A stretch of 6,174 bases of DNA from Fimbriimonadaceae bacterium (GTDB lineage: Bacteria; Armatimonadota; Fimbriimonadia; Fimbriimonadales; Fimbriimonadaceae): NCBI GenBank assembly GCA_022842565.1, contig JALHPH010000002.1:11838-18011 (forward strand), read 5' to 3'. The number at the start of each line of letters is the position of its first letter. Position 1 is the first letter of the stretch. Shown piece by piece: positions 1 to 5,658 of this stretch. The notes beneath the pieces are model-generated. The model was not told where the DNA came from. It worked only from the letters and a program-made list of their open reading frames with translations, and made no database searches. The position numbers and the translations under genes were made by a program.

Positions 1-486
1 CCACGTGCTCCCGAAACCGTTAACGCAATTATCGAAATTCCGCGCGGTTCCACCAACAAGTACGAATACGACCAGGCCTCGGGGCTCTTCAAGCTCGACC
101 GTGTATTGTTTTCACCGCTCTTCTATCCGTTCGATTACGGTTTCATCCCGAGCACGCACTACATTGATGGCGACCCGATTGATGTGCTCGTCATGATTTG
201 GCACCCCACCTTCACAGGCTGCATGGTCGAGGCGCGCCCCATTGGCGTTCTGGAGATGCGAGACGAAAAGGGCCCGGATGAAAAGATCCTTGCGGTGGCC
301 GCCAACGACCCGCGCTTTGGCTACCGCACGCACTACGACCAGATCTCCCCACACACGCTGAAGGAAGTCATGCACTTCTTCCAAGTCTATAAGCACCTAG
401 AAGAAAAGCAGGTGGACGTGGTCGGATGGCATGGCCCCGAACTCGCGACCGAGCTGATCATGAAGTACCGCACCGACCAAAAATAG
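1..486 (+). CDS. ppa: Inorganic pyrophosphatase, family I (5' end missing)
   Basis: Soluble cytoplasmic enzyme that hydrolyses pyrophosphate to two phosphates using Mg2+, pulling biosynthetic reactions forward. The frame is open from base 1 to TAG at 484-486, giving 161 codons. Bacterial family I enzymes are about 170-180 residues, so roughly 10-20 N-terminal residues lie outside the window. Counting from the first codon, the family signature DGDPID is at residues 56-61. The active-site set known from E. coli is visible: E12, K20, E22, R34, Y42, Y46, the three signature Asp, D88, D93, K95, and Y130-K131. Nothing catalytic is missing, so this should be an active enzyme. The TTG at 106 is an internal Leu codon inside the conserved core and not a start. 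The gene converges with the hydrolase gene, with only two bases between the stop codons and no visible terminator. Confidence 0.97.
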   Translation, partial: PRAPETVNAIIEIPRGSTNKYEYDQASGLFKLDRVLFSPLFYPFDYGFIPSTHYIDGDPIDVLVMIWHPTFTGCMVEARPIGVLEMRDEKGPDEKILAVAANDPRFGYRTHYDQISPHTLKEVMHFFQVYKHLEEKQVDVVGWHGPELATELIMKYRTDQK

Positions 487-488
487 GT

Positions 489-1382
489 TCAGCCCAAGTA
501 CCGTTCCAGCCACTCGGCGTTGTTCTGCACCATCGCCGGGTCCCAATCGTGCCCACCTGTGTAGCGGATCAGCCGCTGCTCGGGGGTCGCGAGGGCGTTG
601 TAAGCGAGCTCCACCGAGTCCGGGCGGCATGCGGGGTCCTTTTCGCCCAGGCTCACTTGAGTGGGCACGTTCACAAGCGCCGCGACGTGGCTGGTGTCGA
701 AGTAGCTGAGCGTGAATCCCACTCGCGCCTCGCCCACGGGCTCGGTCTCGATGAAGTCGGCAAGCTCTTTCAGCGGATAGCGGTAAGCGCTCCGACCGAG
801 GGTATGCCCGATTCCGGAAAGAAACGGCATATCCGCACAAACCGCTTTGACGAACGGGCACGCTGCACCTGCCCAAATCGACATGCCTGCGCCTTGGCTC
901 ATGCCCATCACCGCCAGCCGGTCCTCGTCGGCCTCGCTTTGCGCTCTCAGCACCCGCAGCGCAACCATGACGTGTTGGATCATGCGCCGGAAAATCCAAG
1001 TGCCCGGCTCGCCCGCTCCGTCCGCGAAGTATCCACGCTCAATTCGATACTTCTCTTGGTGAAAGGCATCCTCGCCGTGCAGATTGAGCGACATCGAGAC
1101 AAAGCCCTTTCGCGTGCCATAGGCATTGGGGAGCAGCGACTCCCGGCCATACGGCGGAATCCAGACGAAAGCACGCTCCCGGCGCGCTCCCGGCGCGCAC
1201 GCTAGCCAACCGCTGACCCGATGACCACCGACCGAAACGAAGTCAATGCGCTCGACAACGTGCCCGGTGCCAAACTCGCGTTCCGAAGGGCTACGGCGAT
1301 AATCGAGCGGGACGGCGGACGCTTCTTGCCAAACCTCCGACCAAAACTGGCCAAGGTCCTCCGGCGGTTCCACGCGAATCAC
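489..1382 (-). CDS. AXE1/CE7-like alpha/beta hydrolase (acetyl xylan esterase / cephalosporin-C deacetylase type)
   Basis: Predicted serine esterase of 297 residues. Numbered from GTG 1382, the N-terminus (EPPEDLGQFWSEVWQEA) resembles the opening helix of CE7 acetyl esterases. The nucleophile elbow GMSQG has Ser at 162, followed by the family-like ADMPFLSG. The acid is Asp249 in GEKDPACRPDS and the base is His278 in GGHDW, so the triad is complete. No signal peptide is visible, so it is probably cytoplasmic. Family members remove acetyl groups from short xylo-oligosaccharides or similar small esters; the substrate here is unknown. An in-frame ATG at 1463 would add 27 Arg-rich residues that only re-read the end of the NIL gene, so I prefer GTG 1382, whose GTGA overlaps the NIL stop codon. 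A second GTG lies three codons further in. There is no Shine-Dalgarno, which suggests translational coupling to the NIL gene. Confidence 0.85.
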   Translation of the reverse strand: MIRVEPPEDLGQFWSEVWQEASAVPLDYRRSPSEREFGTGHVVERIDFVSVGGHRVSGWLACAPGARRERAFVWIPPYGRESLLPNAYGTRKGFVSMSLNLHGEDAFHQEKYRIERGYFADGAGEPGTWIFRRMIQHVMVALRVLRAQSEADEDRLAVMGMSQGAGMSIWAGAACPFVKAVCADMPFLSGIGHTLGRSAYRYPLKELADFIETEPVGEARVGFTLSYFDTSHVAALVNVPTQVSLGEKDPACRPDSVELAYNALATPEQRLIRYTGGHDWDPAMVQNNAEWLERYLG

Positions 1383-1651
1383 GCGATCGGGGGAGCACCC
1401 ACTGGGCGCGCGCCCACGGCGCGCTGCTCGCTTTCTACGTGCATGCCGGTGGTCATGAGCCAAGCAACGGCGCGCTGGACTTCTTCCACCGGCCCGGTCA
1501 GCTTCAGATGAATCCAGCCGTAATCTGGCTCGACACTCGCCTTGAACACGTTAAACTTCAATTTGAAGTTTTGGCTCAGTTGCCAAAGCCAAGGCTGGGT
1601 GGCTTGGTCTCCGCGAGCCGCTATCGTTACATCAACTTCTACGAGCGCCAT
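1379..1651 (-). CDS. Stand-alone NIL-domain protein
   Basis: Small protein of 90 residues, nearly all one NIL domain (about residues 4-74). The NIL domain is the small ferredoxin-like-fold unit named from the C-terminus of the methionine ABC-transporter ATPase MetN, where it binds methionine. Visible family pattern: an N-terminal beta strand (VEVDVTI), a helix around PWLWQLSQNF, NVFKASVEPDYGWIHLKLTG as the two central strands, a helix EEVQRAVAWL, and the closing MTTGMHVE strand. There is no cysteine, so it is not one of the NIL-ferredoxin fusions linked to sulfur assimilation in anaerobes. Residues 75-90 look like an unstructured tail. It is the upstream gene of a tight pair with the esterase-like hydrolase. 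A small sulfur-amino-acid-binding or regulatory role is possible by family analogy, but nothing nearby proves it. ATG at 1651 has no Shine-Dalgarno; a TACAAT hexamer lies ten bases upstream. Confidence 0.8.
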   Translation of the reverse strand: MALVEVDVTIAARGDQATQPWLWQLSQNFKLKFNVFKASVEPDYGWIHLKLTGPVEEVQRAVAWLMTTGMHVESEQRAVGARPVGAPPIA

Positions 1652-1661
1652 AGTGAGCCGA

Positions 1662-1667
1662 ATTGTA
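1662..1667 (-). promoter_or_regulatory. Candidate -10 hexamer (TACAAT) for the NIL-hydrolase pair
   Basis: TACAAT on the minus strand matches the -10 consensus at five of six positions and sits ten bases before the NIL ATG. A good -35 is not visible at the usual spacing. If it is real, transcription would start only a few bases before the ATG, giving a nearly leaderless mRNA, which fits the absence of a Shine-Dalgarno. Confidence 0.3.
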
Positions 1668-1694
1668 CCGAAACCCTACGGCGAGTGACCCGCG

Positions 1695-2387
1695 ATGCCA
1701 ATAACAACACCAGGCACTGGGCTTGATTTCCAGTCCGTTGGACATGCAATGAATCCGGCTAACGAACGCATAAACCAGACGCACGAGTCGATGCGGCCCG
1801 CTGAGGTGGCCGCATTGAACCTGGAGCAGTTCGCGAATACTCGGGCTCGCGTGATCCGATTGGCCGATTCTTCGCAGCACGCGGCTTGGGTTCCACCCGG
1901 GCTTTCCGGCATGCTGCAACTCGCCATGACTCCGATCATGGACCTGGAAAAGGGTGAGCGCTTTTCGGTACAGCTCACCAACGCCCGCCAAACCGTCGGG
2001 CTGTCGGTCGCGTGGATCGGGCAGCATGGCAACCGATACGCTTTTCGAATTCTTGAATCCGACCCGCCCGCAGAACCCACCGAGCAGATGCGTCGCCGCG
2101 AGACCGACGTGACCGCCGTCATCAGCGGCGGTGGAACCGAGGCAAGCGTCACCGTTCTGGACGTGGCCCCTGGCGGAATCGGCATCCAAGCACCCTTTAA
2201 GCTGATGCTGGACACCACGATGCGCATCAGCGTGCGTTGCCCCATCGGTTTAGTTCACTTTGATGCGAAAGTCGCGTACTCACGCGAGGACCCGCAACTG
2301 GGCGCCTACCGGATCGGATTCCAAATCACCCGCATTGCCCCCAACGATCAGCGGCTCTGGGATCAGTACATGGTCAAGGCTGGCTAA
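1695..2387 (+). CDS. PilZ-like domain protein
   Basis: Cytoplasmic protein of 230 residues with no signal or membrane segment. The C-terminal half (about residues 131-228) reads as a PilZ domain: an Arg cluster R133-R135, then VTVLDVAPGGIGIQAPF, a hydrophobic beta barrel, and YRIGFQITRI near the end. PilZ domains bind cyclic di-GMP through RxxxR and (D/N)xSxxG. Here the second motif is DVAPGG (156-161), with Ala in place of Ser, and the Arg cluster lacks an Arg at the fourth position after it, so nucleotide binding is uncertain. Residues 50-120 (FSVQLTNARQTVGLSVAW, then NRYAFRIL) look like a second, more divergent barrel, perhaps a PilZ or YcgR-N-like unit. The start is uncertain: ATG 1695 is only 43 bases from the divergent NIL gene, whereas ATG 1749 has a weak TTGGA upstream and leaves more promoter space. 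The target process is unknown; motility, pili and polysaccharide export are typical. Confidence 0.75.
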   Translation: MPITTPGTGLDFQSVGHAMNPANERINQTHESMRPAEVAALNLEQFANTRARVIRLADSSQHAAWVPPGLSGMLQLAMTPIMDLEKGERFSVQLTNARQTVGLSVAWIGQHGNRYAFRILESDPPAEPTEQMRRRETDVTAVISGGGTEASVTVLDVAPGGIGIQAPFKLMLDTTMRISVRCPIGLVHFDAKVAYSREDPQLGAYRIGFQITRIAPNDQRLWDQYMVKAG

Positions 2388-2393
2388 ACTGCT

Positions 2394-2423
2394 CTAACAA
2401 CTAGCGGCCATTGCCCGTATAAT
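2394..2423 (+). promoter_or_regulatory. Sigma-70-like promoter of leuA
   Basis: A perfect TATAAT occurs at 2418-2423. CTAACA (2394-2399, four of six to TTGACA) lies 18 bases upstream. Transcription would begin near 2430, giving a leader of about 20 bases that contains the Shine-Dalgarno. This is the best promoter in the window, and it probably drives leuA plus the following glycosyltransferase gene. Such a short leader leaves no room for a leucine attenuator or T-box. Confidence 0.65.
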
Positions 2424-2438
2424 CCCTTGCAACAAGGG
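2424..2438 (+). repeat. 6-bp perfect dyad between the leuA -10 and the Shine-Dalgarno
   Basis: CCCTTG (2424-2429) and CAAGGG (2433-2438) are perfect inverted copies around the three-base centre CAA. The left arm abuts the -10 box and the right arm overlaps the Shine-Dalgarno AAGGGGA. With a start near 2430 the left arm would not be transcribed, so an operator-like DNA site is more plausible than an RNA hairpin. Chance is also possible at this length. Confidence 0.35.
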
Positions 2439-2440
2439 GA
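2434..2440 (+). promoter_or_regulatory. Ribosome binding site of leuA (AAGGGGA)
   Basis: The purine-rich AAGGGGA ends nine bases before ATG 2450 and fixes that start. It is one of only two convincing Shine-Dalgarno-like sequences in the window. Confidence 0.65.
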
Positions 2441-2449
2441 AACGATCCA

Positions 2450-3595
2450 ATGGCGGACCGAGTTTTAGTTTTTGACACCACACTGCGAGACGGGGAGCAA
2501 AGCCCGGGCGTTCGACTGGATATGGAGCAGAAGCTCCGCATCGGTCGTGCTTTGGTCGAGCTCGGCGTTGACATCATCGAAGCAGGCTTTCCGATCAGTT
2601 CTCCTGGCGATTTTGACGCCGTCCAAACGCTTGCCCGCGAGCTCACCGGCGTAACCATTTGCGGCCTCACCCGAGCCCGCGAGAAGGACATCGAAGTGGC
2701 AGCCGAGGCCCTTGCCCCCGCCGAGCGCCGCCGCATCCACACCGGTTTGGGCGTGAGCGACAACCACCTTCAGCACAAGCTGAAGATGTCTCGCGAGCAG
2801 GCGCTGGAAGTCGGTGTGAACGCCGTCCGCCACTGCCGCCAATTCACCGATGACATCGAGTACTTCATGGAAGACTCGGGCCGAGCCGAACCCGATTACG
2901 TGTATCAGGTCGTCGAGGCGGTCATTGCCGCCGGTGCCACCACCATCAATGTCCCCGACACTACGGGCTACACCTACCCCGCCGAGTACCGCGAACTCAT
3001 CAAGGGAATCATCGAGAACGTTCCGAACAGCGACAAAGCGGTGTTCAGTTGCCACTGCCATAACGATCTCGGCATGGCCACAGCCAATACGCTGGCGGGC
3101 GTTTTGGGTGGAGCGCGACAGGTGGAGGTCACCATTAACGGCATTGGCGAACGGGCCGGAAACACCGCACTCGAAGAAGTCGTCACCGCCCTACACATCC
3201 GCGCCGATAAGTTCGGCTGCGAGACCGGCGTGGTGCTGCAACGTATGCTCGCCATCTCACGCCTAGTTAGCGAAGAAACAGGCATGCTGGTTCAGCGCAA
3301 CAAAGCGGTCGTCGGCGCAAACGCCTATGCGCACTCCAGCGGAATCCACCAAGACGGCGTGCTGAAGGAGCGATCGACCTATGAGATCATCGACCCGACG
3401 CTCGTCGGCGCAGAAAAGAGCGAGATCATCCTGACGGCCCGGAGCGGCCGCCATGGGCTTAAGCACCGCCTGATGCAAATGGGATTCAGCTTCCCTGAGG
3501 AGCGTTTTGAGCAGATTTACGGCCACTTCGTGCAGCTAGCCGACCGCAAAACGGAGGTCTTTGACGAGGACCTTCGGGAACTTGTAACCCTCTAA
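2450..3595 (+). CDS. leuA: 2-isopropylmalate synthase, short form without the C-terminal regulatory domain
   Basis: First committed step of leucine synthesis: condenses acetyl-CoA with 2-oxoisovalerate to 2-isopropylmalate, in the cytoplasm. The 381 residues contain the DRE-TIM-metallolyase barrel. [13 protein letters not shown] has catalytic and metal residues R13-D14. [13 protein letters not shown] (43-55) is typical of LeuA. The metal pair H202/H204 lies in [23 protein letters not shown] (230-245) is followed by [11 protein letters not shown] (294-304). The linker subdomain ends with [10 protein letters not shown] and [13 protein letters not shown]. Classical LeuA is about 510 residues with a leucine-binding domain at the C-terminus; here the gene stops just before it, and the next gene begins at once. 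From memory, Bacteroidetes LeuA proteins are similarly short and share the LTARSGR variant of the usual GKHSGR, so this appears to be a natural subfamily rather than a truncation. Homocitrate or citramalate synthase is less likely given the LeuA motifs. Confidence 0.92.
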   Translation: MADRVLVFDTTLRDGEQSPGVRLDMEQKLRIGRALVELGVDIIEAGFPISSPGDFDAVQTLARELTGVTICGLTRAREKDIEVAAEALAPAERRRIHTGLGVSDNHLQHKLKMSREQALEVGVNAVRHCRQFTDDIEYFMEDSGRAEPDYVYQVVEAVIAAGATTINVPDTTGYTYPAEYRELIKGIIENVPNSDKAVFSCHCHNDLGMATANTLAGVLGGARQVEVTINGIGERAGNTALEEVVTALHIRADKFGCETGVVLQRMLAISRLVSEETGMLVQRNKAVVGANAYAHSSGIHQDGVLKERSTYEIIDPTLVGAEKSEIILTARSGRHGLKHRLMQMGFSFPEERFEQIYGHFVQLADRKTEVFDEDLRELVTL

Positions 3596-3601
3596 CCAAG
3601 C

Positions 3602-4780
3602 GTGCGAGCTCTCTTCTTTTCCTGGAATGCGTTGAACGACCCCGGCAGCGGGGCCGCGCGAAGCTTTCGCACCCTCGGTTCCATGCTGAGCGAAGCTGGG
3701 CACGAAGTGGTGGCGCTTTGCGCCAGCGGGTTCGAGGGGCTCCAGACCGTCGATCTGGCGGCCCACTTGGGCGAGCACGGAGTGACGAGTCCGGGCCGAT
3801 TCATGGTCGGCTCGCGGAACTTGGCGCGCTACACCTGGAAGGGCGTCGACGTGAACTTCCTCTGCACTTCGACTGCCAAATTCCAAGACCCGAACCCCGC
3901 CGACGTCGGAGCTTTCCACGCGCATGTGCACCGGCTCATCCGCGAGCACCGCCCGCAAATCGCGGTCTGCTATGGTCTCCACCGCTCCACCCACGAAGCC
4001 ATGCGACTGGCCAGAAAGGCAGGCGCAAGGAGCATCTACAATCTCTATAACTTTGGTTACGAGAAGCGGCAGTACTTTGAACATGTGGACCGCGTGCTCA
4101 TCGACAGCGCTTTCCTAGCTATGTACTATCAGCACACCATCGGGCTGCGGTCCTTTGTGCTGAGCGGACCTTTCGAACCCGAGGACATCCTCTTCGATGA
4201 GGGTCCGCGAGATCGATTGGTGTTCGTCAACCCGTCCCCGCGCAAAGGGAGCGCGCTGGTTGCGACTCTGGCCGACATGCTGCGCGAGCGTCGCCCCGAT
4301 ATCAAGCTCCTGCTCATCTGCTCTTTCGGCTCCGCCGAGGAGTTCACGGCGAAGGTGCGGCCCGAGACGGCGGCATGGCTGGAATTCGCCGGGCCGTTCC
4401 TGCAACCTAAAGACTATCTGCGTTCGGCTCGCATCTTGATCGTGCCCAGCCTTGCCGAGGCGCTCGGGCGGGTTTGCATCGAGGCGATGATGAACGGCAT
4501 CCCGAGCATCGGCGTGGACCACGGCGGTGTGCCCGAAGCAATGGCCGGGACGGGCGTGAACCTGCCCGTTCCCAAGCGGCTGGCCCACGATCCCGAGACC
4601 CCGCCCCCGATCGAAGAGGCCGAAAATTGGTACGAGGCCATCGTGAAGATGTGGGACGACCCCGCGGGCTACGATGAACATTCTCGGCGATGCCTTCAGG
4701 TCGCCGAGACAAAGTTCTCCTCAGAGGCGCAACGCAACCGCGTCGCCAGCTATTTCGAAGCCGTCGCGGCCGGGAAGTAG
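3602..4780 (+). CDS. GT4-type glycosyltransferase (GT-B fold)
   Basis: Predicted retaining glycosyltransferase of 392 residues that moves a sugar from a nucleotide donor to an unknown acceptor. The N-terminal Rossmann half starts RALFFSWNALNDPGSGAARSF, with the glycine-rich acceptor-side loop at 15-20 and GHEVVALC at 33-40. The donor-binding half shows VNPSPRKGSAL (209-219), IKLLLICSFG, a Pro-Ser-Leu-Ala-Glu strand end, and the EX7E motif E286 to E294 in EALGRVCIE, followed by AMMNGIPSIGVDHGGVPE. No membrane segment or signal peptide is seen. GTG 3602 is the start because the homology-like N-terminus begins there and the in-frame leuA stop is only two codons upstream. No Shine-Dalgarno precedes it, so translation probably depends on ribosomes finishing leuA. 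The acceptor could be exopolysaccharide, glycolipid or cell wall; neighbours do not decide. The pairing with leuA may be no more than shared transcription. Confidence 0.88.
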   Translation: MRALFFSWNALNDPGSGAARSFRTLGSMLSEAGHEVVALCASGFEGLQTVDLAAHLGEHGVTSPGRFMVGSRNLARYTWKGVDVNFLCTSTAKFQDPNPADVGAFHAHVHRLIREHRPQIAVCYGLHRSTHEAMRLARKAGARSIYNLYNFGYEKRQYFEHVDRVLIDSAFLAMYYQHTIGLRSFVLSGPFEPEDILFDEGPRDRLVFVNPSPRKGSALVATLADMLRERRPDIKLLLICSFGSAEEFTAKVRPETAAWLEFAGPFLQPKDYLRSARILIVPSLAEALGRVCIEAMMNGIPSIGVDHGGVPEAMAGTGVNLPVPKRLAHDPETPPPIEEAENWYEAIVKMWDDPAGYDEHSRRCLQVAETKFSSEAQRNRVASYFEAVAAGK

Positions 4781-4781
4781 C

Positions 4782-5600
4782 TTAGCGGAAGCGCCAGACG
4801 ATCTCGCCGTGTCGATTCAACTGATTGGCGGTGTACACCTTGCAGTGCCCATCGGCGAAGATGACCGGCGTGCGCCCTTCCCCGCGGCCATTGCCACCAA
4901 ACCGAGCGAAGATCGGCTTCAGGCGACCGGGTGAAAGGTCCGCCGAATTCGGATAGCGCGTATCGGTGCGCGTGGTCACCAGGTCCAGGTCCGAAATCAT
5001 CGGCAGTCCCTTGCTGTAGTCGTTGTCCGGGCTGTTTCGACCGTTGTACGGGTTGAAGACATAGCCACGGTGCTTCGTCGTCAGCACATTGGCCGGGGCG
5101 TTGGCGGTCACCGCGAAGAGGCCGGTGCTAGCAGGCGACTCCATGATACTTTGAGTCGCCACCGAAGTAAAGCCCTCGGTGCCGGGCGTTGCCGCTCCGG
5201 GCATCACGGTGCTCAGCGGGTCAAACCCAGTCGCATCGCTGTAACCGACGCTTTGGTGGTGCCGATTGGCCCAACCAGTTGAAAATGCGCCGCCCGAATC
5301 AGGTGTCACAAAAATTTCTTGATTCTTGACGTAAGGGAAAAGTCCTTGAGTCCAGATTGTTGCTGGTCCGCCGGTTGCGTCCCGCATGGAGGCGGGCACA
5401 AATGCGTCATCCGAATCGCCTGAGTACATCATGACGGAGGCCGAGAGCTGCCGCATCTGCGAAAGGCTCTTGGTGACCTTCGCCTGAAGACGCGCCTGAG
5501 AAAGAACCGGGAACAGAATGGCTGCGAGGATCGCGATGATTGCGATGACGACCAGCAGTTCGATGAGCGTGAATGCGCCGCGTGACTTCATTAGTTTCAT
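4782..5600 (-). CDS. Prepilin-type N-methylation protein (pseudopilin-like, H-X9-DG relative)
   Basis: Secreted or envelope protein of 272 residues with a type IV prepilin leader: MKLMKSRGA then FTLIELLVVIAIIAILAA. Prepilin peptidase would cut between A9 and F10, which places the conserved Glu (E14) at mature position +5; Ala at -1 is tolerated in such leaders. The hydrophobic helix (10-30) is followed by ILFPVLSQARLQAKVTKSLSQMRQLSASVMMYSGDSDD, the layout seen in the large pilin-like families of Armatimonadota and Planctomycetes. The C-terminus keeps FADGHCKVY, the DG part of the H-X9-DG domain, but the His ten residues before that Asp is Gly here and the segment is rich in Gly and Arg. Role unknown; members may act as minor pilins, secretion pseudopilins or surface proteins. 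ATG 5591 (MKSRGA) is an equally good start giving 269 residues. No Shine-Dalgarno precedes either. Confidence 0.88.
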   Translation of the reverse strand: MKLMKSRGAFTLIELLVVIAIIAILAAILFPVLSQARLQAKVTKSLSQMRQLSASVMMYSGDSDDAFVPASMRDATGGPATIWTQGLFPYVKNQEIFVTPDSGGAFSTGWANRHHQSVGYSDATGFDPLSTVMPGAATPGTEGFTSVATQSIMESPASTGLFAVTANAPANVLTTKHRGYVFNPYNGRNSPDNDYSKGLPMISDLDLVTTRTDTRYPNSADLSPGRLKPIFARFGGNGRGEGRTPVIFADGHCKVYTANQLNRHGEIVWRFR

Positions 5601-5601
5601 T

Positions 5602-5630
5602 ACTATACGAAATTATCAAGATAAGCGCAA
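5602..5630 (-). promoter_or_regulatory. Candidate promoter(s) of the pseudopilin-like gene
   Basis: Two overlapping possibilities on the minus strand. TTGCGC (5630-5625), a 17-base spacer and TATAGT (5607-5602) would start transcription inside the first codons and imply leaderless translation from ATG 5591. Alternatively GATAAT (5617-5612), five of six to consensus but without a clear -35, lies eleven bases before ATG 5600. The sequence alone does not choose between them. Confidence 0.3.
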
Positions 5631-5658
5631 GGATGCGACGATGACAACTAGCAAGCAT

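Noticed and set aside
106..108. TTG at 106 as a start for the pyrophosphatase
   Set aside because: Conserved active-site residues E12, K20, E22 and R34 lie upstream in the same open frame, so the gene enters from outside the window.
463..503. Direct repeat AAGTACCG on either side of the ppa/hydrolase junction
   Set aside because: Each copy is explained by coding (Lys-Tyr-Arg in ppa, Arg-Tyr-Leu-Gly on the opposite strand). Eight bases with no further extension is weak.
426..1205. Long open frame on the plus strand (259 codons) opposite the hydrolase
   Set aside because: It lies wholly antisense to a gene with a complete catalytic triad, is low in recognisable features, and is expected in GC-rich DNA.
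1383..1463. ATG 1463 as the hydrolase start, adding 27 residues
   Set aside because: The added residues are a His/Arg-rich re-reading of the NIL gene end. The family-like N-terminus begins right after GTG 1382, and GTGA overlap with the NIL stop is a standard coupled arrangement.
2112..2132. ACCGCCG/CGGCGGT hairpin with a 7-base loop
   Set aside because: It lies mid-gene in the PilZ-like coding region within Ala/Gly codons, with no T tract, so it is probably codon-driven chance.
1632..2245. Two overlapping minus-strand open frames opposite the PilZ-like gene
   Set aside because: Composition is biased, no domain is visible, and the plus-strand frame carries PilZ features.
2388..2449. Terminator for the PilZ-like gene
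   Set aside because: The only dyad is the short one at 2424-2438, which lies after the leuA -10 and is followed by no T run.
2465..3061. Minus-strand open frame opposite leuA
   Set aside because: Shadow of the strongly conserved leuA codons; no independent motif or ribosome binding site.
3536..4681. Long minus-strand open frames opposite the glycosyltransferase gene
   Set aside because: Antisense shadows in GC-rich coding sequence; the plus-strand frame has GT4 motifs.
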